In this document: positions 1 to 13,000 of the stretch, piece after piece
Numbering within the stretch: the stretch's first letter is position 1
Layout: each line of letters begins with the position of its first letter
NCBI GenBank assembly: GCA_902729315.2
Contig: CACVBZ020000001.1
Coordinates: forward strand, 62,001-126,000
Length of the DNA stretch: 64,000 nucleotides
Origin: Spirodela intermedia
Taxonomy: Eukaryota > Streptophyta > Magnoliopsida > Alismatales > Araceae
Direction of reading: 5' to 3'
Notes under the pieces: model-generated
What the model was told of the DNA's origin: nothing
Databases searched by the model: none
The model's input: the letters and a program-made list of their open reading frames with translations, nothing else
Translations under genes and position numbers: made by a program

Positions 1-2747
1 ACAAAGTTCCGATGTTGCGACGGCGATGCGTCAGCGATGCACCAGAATCCTGAGCATTCAGGAGGATCGTCGTGCAGTGTCCACAGCCTCGAAGGCTCTC
101 CTTGGACAAAGACGACGTGGGCAATCTCTAGATCTCCTTGCGAAGTCTAGAGATTAATGAAATGGGTTGTCGACTCAACTCTGGCAGCTGTCACCTGGTG
201 GAGCGGAAAAACGGCGACTTTGTGGCTCTCTGGCGACTGTCACCTGACGGAGAGGAGCTGGATGGAGGTGGGGCGCGTGTTAGGGAGCTTCATCCTCAGG
301 TCCGCGCAACAAGAGGAGTGATAAGTCTTCATTATCATGAGTTAATAATTAGTAAATAATATAGTTTTAGCCTTAACTCGTGATAAATAGATTTATATTT
401 GTGTTAAAGTGTGAAAAGTGGTTTTCAGTTGATTAATGTGAATTTTTGGGTAATTATGTGATTTTTACAGTCTTACTTTTGAGATAAATGAAGAAAAAGA
501 AATAAAACTAAAATATTGCAAAATGAGGGGACCCGCTGGCCAGCCAGGCCCGCAAGCGGGTCGGAAGCTCAGTCAAGGAGTAGCCGCGAGCAGGGGCTCG
601 AGCGGCTTGGATCGATAGGGGCACGTGTGCGCCACTCCCCTTCCACGTCACCAGTGGCCAGCCGGTTGTGGGGCAAAGAGTGGTCGTACACGCGAGAGAA
701 GGAACTTTGCTTAGAAAGCTAACATTACTATATATTCGCCCGAAAAATCGGCGCACAACCGATGTGGGACTAAACCCGCGTCACACCTTCCTCAGAAGGG
801 GGCGGACAACCGGCGCGGGTTCGAATCCTCCTAGAGTCAAAATTCATATATTTTTATCTGATTATCACACTTTCCTTCAGATCGCCGGTGAAGGATTAAG
901 CAACGAGAATTGCTGGATCATCGGCAAAAATCTCGTCAACGCGATTCGCGGAGCATTGCTACTAAAATTGCTGAACGATTCGCGATAAAAGGATCGTGAA
1001 TCCATCGAGTAAATCATCTCCAATTGATCGACAAACAAGCCGTCGTCGGGAAGAGGACGATCCGCCGGGAGACGAGTCGCCACCTCCTGAGAGCATACCA
1101 AATGCAATGAAGAGCCTCCTCTTGCTGCGCTGACCTGAGGATGAAGCTCCCTGACACGCGCCCCACCTTCATCCAGCTCTTCTCCGTCGGGTGACAGCCG
1201 CCGGAGAGCCACAAAGTCGCCGTTTTTCCGCTCCGCCGGGTGATAGCCGCCGGAGACAACTCGACGACCCATTCCATTGATCTCTAGACTTTGAAAGGAG
1301 ATCTAGAGATTGCCCACGTCGTCTTTGTCCAAGGAGAGCCTTCGAGGCCATGGACACTGCACGACGATCCTCCCGAATGCTCAGGATTCCGGTGCATCGC
1401 CGACGCATCGCCGTCGCGACGCCGAAACTATATTTTCCTGCTTTCAATTTACTTTACGCTTCATTTAGTGATAATTTTTGTGATTTTAATTTACCAAAAT
1501 ATACTTCGTTCTATTATGATTCTTCTGGCTTTTACAGATCTTAATTTGATTAATTAAATCGTCTGTAATTACTTACGTAAGAATCACCGGGCGGAACTCT
1601 GTTTCCGCCCGATTCGCGTTCGCCAGGCGCTGACGTCATCCTGACGTCCGCACTCTTATTTCCTTTTTTTCGTGAATTTTAAATATATTTCCTTTTCATT
1701 TATTAGTATAAAATTCATATAAAATAGTATTCTCTGAGAAAAATTCTGAATAATTACCAGATATTATATTACATCCTTGTGATCGACCTGGAAAATTACT
1801 GCTATTTTTGGAAGTTTTATTGAATTATAATTGATATATTTGTTCAGAAATACTTCTAAATATCCGAAAATTCGTATTTTCTAGTTTTATAAATTTTAGA
1901 TTTGCGTGATTTAATATACAACGACTAAGTCACATCAAGGAGGTTCTTCATCACATCTGGTACGCTCTCAAGAGGTGGCGACTCGTCTCCTAGCGGATCG
2001 TCCTCTTCCCGACGACGACTTGTTCGTCGATCAATCGAAGATGATTTACTCGATGGATTCGCGATCCTTTTATCGCGAATCGTTCAGCAATTTTAGTAGC
2101 AATGCTCCCCGAATCGTGTTAACGAGATTTTTGCCAATGATCCAACGATTCTGGTTGCTTAATCCTTCACCGGTGATTTGCAGGAAAGTCGCGATAATCA
2201 GATAAAAATATGAGTTTTGGCTCTGAGAGGATTCGAACCCGTGCCGGTTGCCCCCGCCTCTTCTGAGGAAGGTGACGGGTTTAGTCCCACATCGGTTGTG
2301 CGCCGAATTTTCGGGCGAATATATAGTAATGTTACATTTCTAAGCAAAGTCCCTTTCTCGTGCATGTACGACTACTCCTTGCCCCACAGCCAACTGGCCA
2401 CCGGTGACGTGGAAGGGGAGTGGCGCACACGTGCCCTCATCAGTTCAAGCCGCTCGAGCCCCTGCTCGCGGCTACTCCCTGACTGCGCTTCCGACCCGCT
2501 TGCGGGACTGGCTGGCCGGCGGGTCCCCCCATTTTGCAATATTTTTATTTTTATTTCTTGTTCTTCTTTTATCTTAAAAGTAAAACTGTAAAAATCGTAT
2601 AAAATCACATTATTACCCAAAAATTCACGTTAATCAACTGAAAACCACTTTTCACACTTTAACACAAATATAAGTCTATTTATCATGAGTTAAGGCTAAA
2701 ACTATATTATTTACTAATTATTAACTCATGATAATGAAGACTTATCA
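1..2747 (-). mobile_element. LTR B, Athila-type, minus orientation, split by LTR C
   Basis: This LTR is in pieces 1-318 and 1943-2747, and about its last 500 sense bases lie left of the window. It ends at 2747 with the family terminus (CTTATCA on plus, the reverse of TGATAAG). The break is explained by LTR C, with AGGAG at 314-318 and again at 1938-1942. B itself sits inside plus-oriented LTR A, because LTR A sequence resumes at 2748. The target duplication of B would be ACCCG (2748-2752), with its partner outside the window. No internal element sequence is seen, so it is probably a solo LTR. Confidence 0.85.
319..1937 (+). mobile_element. Solo LTR C, Athila-type, nested in LTR B
   Basis: This is a complete 1619-bp LTR, starting TGATAAG at 319 and ending CACATCA at 1937. 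It is flanked by the 5-bp duplication AGGAG (314-318 and 1938-1942). There is no internal domain between or beside it, so it is a solo LTR left by LTR-LTR recombination. A sense TATA-like CTATATATT lies at 728-736. The antisense snRNA-type element GTCCCACATCG lies at 770-760 and a B-box-like GGTTCGAATCC at 818-828. Confidence 0.92.
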
Positions 2748-4137
2748 ACCCGCCAGCCAGCCAGGCCTGCAAGTAGGTTGGAAGTGCAGTTGGCGAGTAG
2801 CCGCAAGCAGGGGCACGAGCGGCTTGGACCGATAGGGGCATGTGTGCGCCGCTCCCCTTCCACGTCACTGGTGGCCAGCCAACTGTGAGGCAAGGAGTGG
2901 TCGTACATGCACGAGAAAGGGACTTGCTTAGAAATGTAACATTACTATATATTCACCTGAAAATTCGACGCACAAGTGATGTGGGACTAAACCCGTGTCA
3001 CCTTCCCTAGAAGGGGCGGCAACCAGCGCGGGTTTGATTCTTCCTAGAGCCAAAATTAATATTTTTTATCTGATTATCGCGACTTTCCTGTAGATCACCG
3101 GTGAAGGATTAAGCAACCAAAATTATTGGATCATTGGCGAAAATCTCGTCAATGCAATTCACGGAGCATTGTTACTAAAATTGCTGAACGATTCACGATA
3201 AAAGGATCGTGAATCCATCGAGTAAAGCATCTCCGATTGATCAACGAACAACCCGTTGTCAAGAAGAGGACAATCCACTAGGAGACGAGTCACCACCTCC
3301 TAAGAGTGTACCGGATGCGATGAAGAGCATCCTCTTGCTGCGCAGACCTGAGGATGAAGCTCCCTGACATGCACCCCACCTCCATCCAGCTCCTCGCCGT
3401 CGGGTGACAGCCATCCGAGAGCCACAAAGTCACCATTTTTCCGCTCCGCCGGGTGACAGCCGCCGGAGACGATTCAACGACCCATTTCATTGATCTCTAG
3501 ACTTCGCAAGGAGTTCTAGAGATTGTCCACATCGTCTTTGTCCAAGGAGAGCCTTCGAGGCTGTGGACACTGCACGACGATCCTCTCGAATGCTCAGGAT
3601 TCCGGTGCATCACCACCGCGACGCCGGAACTCTATTTTCCTGCTTTCAACTTAATTTTCATTTCATTTAGTGATAATTTGTTGATTTTAAATTTACCAAG
3701 ATATACTTCATTTCATTACGATTCTTCTGGCTTTTACAGATCTTAATTTGATCAATTAAATTATCTGTAATCGCTTACATAAGAATCACCAGGCAGAACT
3801 CTATTTACGCCCGATTCGTGTTCGCCAGGCGCTGACATCATCCTGATGTCCGCACCCTTATTTCCTTTTTCTGTGAATTTTAAATATTTTCCTTTTCATT
3901 TCCTAGTATACAATTCATAGAAAATATTATTCTTTGCAGAAAATTCTGAATAATTACTAGATGTTATATTACATCCCTGTGATCGACCTAAAAAATTATT
4001 GCTATTTTTGGAAGTTTTATTAAATTAAAATTGATATATTTGTTCAGAAACACTTTTAAATATCCAAAAAAAATTATTTTCTAGTTCTATAAATTTTAGA
4101 TTTACGTGATTTAATATACAACGACTAAGTCACGTCA
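2748..4137 (+). mobile_element. LTR A (3' part), Athila-type, plus orientation
   Basis: This is the LTR family sequence from about LTR position 210 to the terminal CACGTCA at 4137. The first part is left of the window, separated by the insertion of LTR B. It is inserted in a decayed integrase-coding segment that starts at 4138. It is more diverged than LTR C: its snRNA-type element is 10 of 11 (antisense GTCCCACATCA). Confidence 0.85.
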
Positions 4138-4140
4138 GTA

Positions 4141-4730
4141 TCCAATAGAGAAATTAAACATATCCTAGAAAAGATAGTACGACTAGATAAGAGAGTCTGA
4201 TGTGCATGCTTAAATGATGCTCTTTGAGCATATAAGACTGCCTATAAGACACCTCTAAATATGTCCCCATTTAGGCTAGTATTTGAGAAATCACGTCATC
4301 TCTTGATTGAATTAGAACATAAGGCATATTGAGCTATCTAAAAATTAAACTTAGATTTAGTTCAAGCAGGTCAAAATAGGATATTACAATTAGAAGAGCT
4401 AGATGAACTCCGAAATGAGGCAAATGAAAATTCGAAGATTTCTAAAGCCAAAACTAAGGCATTTCATGATCGACACACACATCATCAATAGTTCTCTTTG
4501 AATTAGAGAATTTGGCTTTACAACTCTAGGATTTGCCTCTTTTCTGAAAAATTAAAATCTAGGTGGGATGGACCATATAATATAATCAATATAGAAGAAC
4601 ATGGTTCATTGAAGATCCTAAGTCAAGCCAAACTTTCAAGATTAATGCCGAAATACTTAGACCTTACTTTGAGCATGAACTTAAACCAAAAAGAGAATCT
4701 ATTTCTCTACAATGATTTTGACAAACAAAA
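4141..4730 (+). pseudogene. Decayed integrase C-terminus of an older Athila-like element
   Basis: Reading from 4141 gives SNREIKHILEKIVRLDK, then after stops [32 protein letters not shown] and KLKSRWDGPYNI. These match the integrase end seen intact in element 1 ([50 protein letters not shown]). Several in-frame stops and frame changes make it a relic. It is clearly more diverged from elements 1 and 3 than those are from each other, so it is another family or a much older copy. Confidence 0.8.
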
Positions 4731-6353
4731 TCTGTCTAGCAAATGACATTAACTTTAGCACTTACTGAGAGGCAACTCAGGCCATATTTGGTTTCTTTTG
4801 TTCTATTCTATTCTTGTTTTGCATATTCTAGTAGCTAACTGTTAGTTAATGCAGAACTTCTTTTTAGCCAGAACTCAATTTCAACAAGTTTATAATTATT
4901 GCTGTGACAATCTTCATATAATCGTCGATAGTAATCTCTCTTATACCCCTCCATACTTTTGTTTTAGTATTAGCATATTTTATACCATTGAGGACAATGT
5001 TGTCCTAAGTTGAGGGGTGATAATTTCAAAATGTTGCATATATTTGATACCATTGATTTCAGAATGTTGCACTCATTTCAAAAATATTGCACACATGTTT
5101 GCAAACTCACAGAGAATTTCAGAATGCATATTTTTCATTTTGACTATATGACTGTGCCAAATTGAGGTAGTAGAAATGATTTTGGACCTAAACATGTTAA
5201 GATAGTCAGCTAGATTAGTACCAAGAAGAGAGATTGTTCATATCAAAATACTCTCAAGGTACATAGTAAGTTGCATGGAGTAGATCTTATAGAATTACAT
5301 TTCAAGTCTTGACTTTCATGATCTTCTTACTATGAGAGAATCTTGTAGAAAACTTAGTTTGACTAAAGTCATAGAAACTCAATCAATGAAATTGTGAGGA
5401 GAAGAATCTTAAACCTTAGTACATTCTTGATAGATCATCTTACACAGCAAAGTGAAAGGCCTAAATAAAACACAAATACAGAATTTTCCACTTGTCCTAT
5501 GGAGGCTATCCACATGCATGTTTAGGACAAGTTCAATAAGATGCCAATTTGCTATAGGGGTTTCCTGCTCGTCCCATGGAGGCTTTTCACATGCACGTTT
5601 TCAACATGTAAAGCACAAATTGGGAAAACCTACCTGCAAGTGAAAAAAAATGAAAAATAAAAAATAGAAAAATCACAAATTTCTATTAGAATGATGGTGT
5701 AATAAATAAGAGGTGAGATGGAATCTTCAAATCATATGCTCAAAGATTGTAATTATATGATAGAAGTTACTCTAAGGATGTAGATGAGCTTTCAATCTTG
5801 TAAGAGACAATGTTAGTAGAGGAAGAAATTTTAGTTTTGTAAGTGAAATGAAATGGAACCTATGCTAGTATCTCAAGGAGTATTCAAATACAGAAATCTC
5901 AATTCAACTACAAAATCTAGCAAAGAAATTGACAACATGGGAACGTCCATCATTTTGAACATCAATTTTTGCCATCATTAGATATTTATCAGTTGGCAAC
6001 AGTCATGAAAACATGACATATTGTTAAGCTCAAAATTAATTCTAAAGATCATTACTAAAGAACTAGTAATGAGGTAAGTTGAGGGGTGTGATAAAACCTC
6101 AATATTATATGATATGATATGCATATTTGATATGACTACACTTTAAATGTCTTAATGAAAACATACATTCGATGTAAGCATGTTGTTTATGTGAATTTAT
6201 ATTGTTTACTAAATTACATATAAAAATATCAAATTTTATATATTTTATGATATGCATACTCTATTGAATCAAAAGATTTTTTTAGGCAATACTGGATATT
6301 CTAATAGATGGAAAAATTATATTTACATGTAGGGAAATTAAAAGAAGGGTAGT
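4731..6353 (+). mobile_element. 3' non-coding region and LTR start of the older relic
   Basis: After the integrase relic comes about 1.35 kb of non-coding DNA. It holds two purine-rich tracts preceded by TAAGTT: TTGAGGGGTGA near 5012-5022 and TTGAGGGGTG at 6079-6088. The second directly precedes TGATAAAACC at 6089, which reads as a polypurine tract and the first bases of a 3' LTR. That LTR is cut at 6353 by LTR D and should resume at 18391. No open frame of note was seen. Confidence 0.6.
6079..6088 (+). other. Polypurine tract of the older relic
   Basis: TTGAGGGGTG lies immediately before an LTR-like start TGATAAAACC at 6089. The layout matches the G-rich tract before the 3' LTR of element 3 (39601-39613). 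Confidence 0.55.
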
Positions 6354-6798
6354 TGACATGACTCAGTCATTGTATAGTAAATCACGCAAATTTAAAATTT
6401 ATAATACTAGAAAATACAAATTTTTGGATATTTAGAAGTATTTCTGAACAAATATATCAAGTATAATTCAATAAAACTTCAAAAAATAGTGATAATTTTC
6501 CAAGTCAATCATAGGGATGTAATATAATATTTGGTAATTATTCAAAAAAATTCTCAAAGAATACTATTTTCAATGAATTTTATACTAAGAAATGAAAGGA
6601 AATATATTTAAAATTCACGAAAAAAGAAAATAAGGGTGTGGACGTCAAGATGACATTAGTGACTGGCGAACGCGAATCGGATGGAAACAGAGTTCCGCCC
6701 GACGATTCTTACGTAATTAATTACAGACGATTCAATTGATCAAATTAAGATCTGTAAAAGCCGGAAGAATCATAATGTAATGAAGTATATCTTGATAA

Positions 6799-6803
6799 AT
6801 TTC
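6799..6803. repeat. Left target-site duplication of element 1 (ATTTC)
   Basis: ATTTC at 6799-6803 matches ATTTC at 17193-17197, exactly abutting the LTR ends. A 5-bp duplication is usual for Ty3/gypsy insertion. Confidence 0.95.
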
Positions 6804-8442
6804 TGACGTGACTCAGTCGTTGTATATAAAATCACGCAAATATAAAATTTAGAAAACTAGAAAATACGAATTTTTGGATATTTAGAAGTATTTCTAAATA
6901 AATATATCAATTATAATTCAATAAAAATTCCAAAAATAGCGGTAATTTTCCAGGTCGATCACAGGGATGTAATATAATACCTAGTAATTATTCGGAATTT
7001 TTCTCAATGAATACGATTTTCTATGAATTTTATACTAGGAAATAAAAAGGAAATATATTTAAAATTCACGAAAAAGGGAAATAAGGGTGCGGGCGTCAGG
7101 ATGACGTCAGCACTCGGCGAACGCGAATTGGGTGGAAACAGAGTTCCGCCCGGTGATTCTTACGTAAGCGATTTCAGACGAGTTAATTAATCAAATTAAG
7201 ATCTGTAAAAGCCGGAAGAATCGTAATAGAACAAAGTATATTTTGGTAAATTAAAATCACAAAAACTATCACTAAATGAAGCGTAAAGTAAGTTGAAAGC
7301 AGGAAAACAGAGTTCCGGCGTTGCGACGGCGATGCGTCGGCGATGCACCGGAATCCTGAGCGTTCGGGAGGATCGTTGTGTAGTGTCCACGGCCTCGAAG
7401 GCTCTCCTTGGACAAAGACGACGTGGGCAATCTCTAGATCTTCTCGCAAAGTCTAAAGATCAATGAAATGGGTCGCTGAGTCGTCTCCGGTGGCTGTCAC
7501 CCAGCGGAGCGGAAAAACGGTGACTTTGCGGCTCTCCGGCGGCTGTCACCCGACGGAGAGGAGCTGGATGGAGGTGGGGCGCATGTCAAGGAGCTTCATC
7601 CTCAGGTCCGCGTAGCAAGAGGAGGCTCTTCATCGCATCTGGTACGCTCTCAGGAGGTGGCGACTCGTCTCCCGGCGGATCGTCCTCTTCCCGACGACGA
7701 CTTGTTCGTCGATCAATCGGAGATGATTTACTCGATGGATTCGCGATCCTTTTATCGCGAATCGTTCAGCAATTTTAGTAGCAATGCTCCGCGAATCGCG
7801 TTGACGAGATTTTCGCCGATGATCTAGCGATTCTGGTTGCTTAATCCTTCACCGGCGATCTGCAGGAAAGTCACGATAATGAGATAAAAATATATGAATT
7901 TTGACTCTGGGAGGATTCGAACCCGCGCTGGTTGTCCGCCCCTTCTGAGGAAGGTGTGACGCGGGTTTAATCCCACATCGGTTGTGCGCCGATTTTTCAG
8001 GCGAATAAATAGTAATGTTAGCTTTTTAAGCAAAGTCCCTTCTCTCGCGTGTACGACCACTCCTTGCCCCACAGCCGGCTGGCCACCGGTGACGTGGAAG
8101 GGGAGTGGCGCACACGTGCCCCTATCGGTCCAAGCCGCTCGAGCCCCTGCTCGCGGCTACTCCCCGACTGAGCTTCCGTCCCGCTTGCGGGCCCGGCTGG
8201 CCGGCGGGTTCCCCCCATTTTGCAATATTTTAGTTTTATTTCTTTTTCTTCATTTATCTCAAAAGTAAGACTGTAAAAATCATATAAATTCGTATAAAAT
8301 CACATAATTACCCAAAAAATCACATTAATCAACTAAAAACCACTTTTCACACTTTAACACAAATATAAGTCTATTTATCACGAGTTAAGGCTAAAACTAT
8401 ATTATTTACTTATTATTAACTCATGATAATGAAGACTTATCA
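6804..8442 (-). repeat. 3' LTR of element 1
   Basis: 1639 bp, bounded by TGACGTG (6804) and CTTATCA (8442), adjacent to the polypurine tract. The antisense snRNA-type element here is ATCCCACATCG (7970-7980), still within the consensus, but the TATA has changed to AATAAATAG. Confidence 0.95.
7738..7763. other. Perfect 10-bp inverted repeat in the LTR
   Basis: GATTCGCGAT (7738-7747) and ATCGCGAATC (7754-7763) are separated by CCTTTT. The same hairpin is present, intact or nearly so, in many LTR copies of the window, for example around 21590 and 46505. Confidence 0.8.
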
Positions 8443-8455
8443 CACCCCCACTCTT
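8443..8455 (-). other. Polypurine tract of element 1
   Basis: On minus this reads as a purine-rich AGAGTGGGGGTG-like run directly before the TGATAAG start of the 3' LTR. This is the expected plus-strand priming site. Confidence 0.75.
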
Positions 8456-10053
8456 AAATCATTGCTAGTCCCTTAGCAATAGAATTACAAAAATAAAAAT
8501 TTACGAATCTCAAACATCATATTTCAATACAGAAAGAAAAAAATACAATTAGAAATGATGCACCTTTAGACACTTTGGATTCTTATATCAAGTATTTAGG
8601 AATGATGTCAAGCACTTAAATGTTTAAACACTCCTTGGAATAACAATCTAGACTTCACTTCTTCTATTCACATCTTTATCACTTCTTCACTCATAGATGT
8701 ATTTACAAGATGTTCCAATTATCAATACTCATCCAAGAATAATATTGATCCTACATTTACCTTTTTCTATGGCTTGATTTTTGAAGTTTGCACTATATTT
8801 CTTCTTTCTTTATATATAGTGGATAAGTAGCTTTTCCTGTAGATAAATTTCGACAATAAGAATGATGTCTCACACCCTCCATGTGTACTCTTCATTTTCA
8901 AGGCTTTCACTTTATCCACTTATTTTGCAGCAAGTGTTTTTCTATACACGATTTTCGACAATGAGAATGATGTCTCACACCCTCCATGTGTACTCTTCGT
9001 TTCTAGATTTTTCACATTGCTCTCTTTTTTTTTTTCTTTTTTTTTTTCGAAATAAGTGATTTCTCCTCACAAGTCCTATAGATCAGGGTGCAAAAATCTC
9101 CATTAAACTCAAATGATCAATCAAATTTTCACATCAAGTAAATATTATCCATCAAGATCATGAAGTGAATATCTGTAAAATCAAATCCGTGTTATCTATC
9201 ATGTATCCAAGGAGTATTCTAACATTTCATGCTACTAGATCATTCTTTTGACTCAATAATAATCTTCCTAGTATCTTTTGGTATCAATCAATCTAATTGA
9301 TTTAATTTTTCATGCATGCAATATGATGTAAGAGATTTGTAAATTAGATAGTTCTGACAGTTCTATTTTCTGTTTTCAGTTCTATTTTAGCAGCAATAAA
9401 TTTGTCAAAAATAAATCAAAACTATCTTCGTTATAACTGTAATTTCGAATTTCAGTAATATATGTCTAGGGGATTGAAATGTGAGAAAAGGGTCTCTATA
9501 ATTTCCAATTTCGGGTTATTTTTTCGTCTGCTGTTTTTGACAGTCTGTTGTTCTTGATAGAAAACCAGAAAATAGATGTTGCAGTTTTTTCGAATTCGGC
9601 GATCTTTTTTTATTTTTTATTTTTTTAGTTGCTGTTCTAAGTTGAATAAAATGCAAACACATTTTCTTAATCGTCCTACAGCATAAATTAATAATGAATA
9701 CTTCACCCCCCAACTTAAAAATGACATTGTCCTCAATGACACAGAAAAATCGAAACAGAATATGCAGAAAATATAATTTTCAAGTGAAGCATGCATATAT
9801 GCAAAGTTTAGCATTAAAAATGTTGTCATAAATGATAAAGCTCCGAAAGATATCACCTCAACCTCGTTTTTAATTTTCCACTTCGTCTTACACGCCTCCT
9901 CCTGCACTCTTTCGAAAAAACAAATACAGAAACAAGTATTGCAAAATTCTAAGAAAAATAGAGCTTAAAAAAAATCAAACAAAATGAAATAAAAACCATG
10001 GGTTGCCTCCCATGCAGCGCTGAATTTAATGTCTCCAGCTGGACTGCTTGATC
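8456..10053 (-). other. 3' non-coding region of element 1
   Basis: There are about 1.6 kb between the pol stop and the polypurine tract without a convincing frame; an env-like gene would be expected here in env-bearing Athila elements. A motif of about 40 bp (ending CACCCTCCATGTGTACTCTTC) occurs twice, at 8851 and 8955, 104 bp apart. Poly-T runs lie at 9020-9048. A second G-rich tract with the conserved TTGAGGACAATG lead lies at about 9700-9740 (antisense). The same layout recurs in elements 2 and 3. Confidence 0.7.
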
Positions 10054-13000
10054 TTACTCTTGAATTTCTTTTAATAATAAAATTTCTTTTTCTGCAAGGC
10101 GTTCATGTTCTATGTAATGTTTAAGCCGCTGTCCATTTACCTTAAAGTTATGATCACTTTTAGGATCTTTAATCATTACAGCCCCATGATCATATGTCTC
10201 TTCCACCACATAAGGCCCTTTCCATTTTGATTTTAATTTTCTTGGGAATAATTTCAGCCTAGAATCATATAACCACACTTTTTGTCCAACATCAAATTTT
10301 TTTCTGCTAATGTATTTATCATGAAAAGTTTTAGTTTTTTCTTTATATATTATATGATTTTCATAAGCTTCATTCCTCAACTCCTCTAGTTCATGTAACT
10401 GAAAAATTCTATGCCCACCAGCTGATTTTTCATTCATACATAAATTTTTTATAGCCCATAATGCTTTATGCTCTATTTCCATAGGAAGATGACATGGCTT
10501 TCCAAAAATGAGACGAAATGGAGACATACCTATGGGATTTTTATAAGCTGTTCTATAAGCCCATAATGCATCTTGTAATTTCGTGGGCCAATCTTTCCTA
10601 TCTGGTCTAACTATTTTTCTCAAAATTCTCTGAATTTCCCTATTTGCTACTTCAGCTTGCCCATTTGTTTGGGGATGATATGGAGTGGCTACTCTATGGT
10701 GTACTCCATTCTTTTTCAACAGTTCTCTGAAATTTTTATTTGTAAAATGTGTTCCTCCATCACTAATAATCACTCTAGGACATCCAAATCTCGAAAAAAT
10801 ATTTTCCTGCACAAATTTCATCACGATTTTATGATCATTAGTTCTAGTAGGAATAGCTTCCACCCACTTCGACACATAATCAACAGCAAGCAAAATATAT
10901 TCATATTTTTCAGCTGATGGGAAGGGACCCATGAAATCTATTCTCCATACATCAAAAATTTCGACTACTAACATGTTACTCATGGGCATTTCATCTTTTT
11001 TACTCATGTTACCTATAGATTGGCATGAAATATCTGTTCTACTAAATTCTATAGAATCTCTAATGATTGTAGGCCAATAAAAACCACATTGAAAAATTTT
11101 TGCAGCTGTTTTTCGTCCAAAGAAGTGTCCTCCACAGTTAGATGAATGGCACATGTTAATAATGCTATGGTATTCTTCTTCAGGAACACATCTCCTTAAA
11201 ATTTGATCATTGCCCAAGTAATATAAATCAAGATCATGCCAAAAATAATTTCTAATCTTAGAAAAGAAATGATGTTTTCTATTCTTATCCCACTGTTCTA
11301 GAGTTTTTCCAGAAACCAGAAAATTAACAATATGTGCATACCATGGTGATGGTTGATGTTGAGCTGCCATCAATTGTTCATCTGGAAATGCGTCTTGTAA
11401 AGGTGCTGCATTTATTCCTGTGTCACTTAATCTAGAAAGATGGTCAGCAACAGCATTCTCGAAACCTTTTTTATCTTTTATTTCTAAGTCAAATTCCTGC
11501 AACAATAAAATCCATCTTAATAAACGTGGCTTTGCATCTTTCTTATTTAACAGATATTTTAATGCTGCATGATCAGTATAAATAATAATTTTAGCTCCCA
11601 AAATATATGATCTAAACCTTTCTAACAAAAATACTACAACTAACAACTCTTTTTCAGTCGTGGTATAATTTAATTGAGCATCGGATATAGTTTTACTAGC
11701 ATATGAAATTACTATGGGTTTTGACTCTTTTGTTTGTCCTAGAACGGCCCCCACTGCATAATTCGATGCATCACACATTATTTCAAAGGGAAGGGACCAA
11801 TCAAGAGCTTGTAAAATGGGTGCCTCAGTAAGTAATCTTTTTATTTCGGAAAAAGACTCAAAACATTTCTCATCAAAATTAAAAGGCACATATTTAGATA
11901 ATAGCATGGTGAGAGGTTTAGAAATCTTCAAAAAATCTTGAATAAATTTTCTGTAATAACCTGCATGACCCAAGAAAGATCTAATCTGTTTTACTGAATT
12001 TGGAGGTTTCATTTTAGATATAATATCAATTTTTGCTCTATCCACCTCTAAACCCCTTTTACTCACAATATGACCCAACACAACTCCTTCTTTAACCATA
12101 AAATGTGATTTCTCCCAACTCAAAACTAATTTTTTCTCTATGCATTTCTCAAGTACATGCTGTAAATGATTTAAGCATTCATCAAATGATTCACCAAAAA
12201 TAGAAAAATCGTCCATAAAAATTTCCATGCATTTTCCAATCATATCAGAAAAAATAGACAGCATACATCTTTGAAATGTGGCTGGAGCATTACACAGACC
12301 AAAAGGCATGCGTTTAAAAGCAAAAGTACCAAATGGACAAGTGAAAGTTATTTTTTCTTGATCTAAAGGGTTTATATAAATTTGATTATAACCAGAGTAT
12401 CCATCTAGAAAACAAAAAAAGTTTTTTCCAGCTAATTTTTCTAGAATTTGATCAGTAAATGGTAGGGGAAAATGATCTTTTCTAGTAACTGAATTTAATT
12501 TTCTATAATCAATGCAAACCCTCCAACCGGTAGTTAATCTTGTTTGTATTTCATCCCCATTTTCGTTTTTTATAACCATGATCCCTGATTTTTTTGGCAC
12601 TACTTGTGTAGGACTAACCCATTTGCTATCTAAAATAGGATAAATAATATCAGCAGCCAGCCACTTTAAAATTTCTTTTTTTACAATTTCCATCATGTTA
12701 GGATTTAATCTTCGTTGTGGTTCCCTGCTAGTTCTGGCCCCCTCCTCTAGATATATACTATGCATGCATACACTCATATCAATGCCCCTTAGATCGTTCA
12801 TTTTCCAGCCCATAGCCTTCTTATTTTTTCGAAGTACATCTAATAATTCTTCTTCCTGTTCATCACTCAAATCAGCTGCAATAATAACAAGAAATGAATT
12901 ATTTTCCTCCAAAAACATATATTTTAAACTAGAGGGAAGAGGTTTCAACTCTAAATTCAGATGATCTTCCTCTTTCTTTTCTCCCAAATTTATATTCTCT

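Noticed and set aside
138-359. Short frames at LTR borders (e.g. 138-359, 668-988, 2217-2591)
   Set aside because: They lie in LTR sequence, span LTR-LTR junctions, and change or break between copies; no family match and no start context.
758-830. A tRNA gene at the B-box-like motif
   Set aside because: No A box, no acceptor stem and an imperfect T-stem; only the B-box word is present.
8862-9713. Possible env-like gene after pol in element 1
   Set aside because: Frames are under 100 codons, AT-rich and not shared in full with element 3; there is no signal peptide or membrane pattern that would support an envelope protein.
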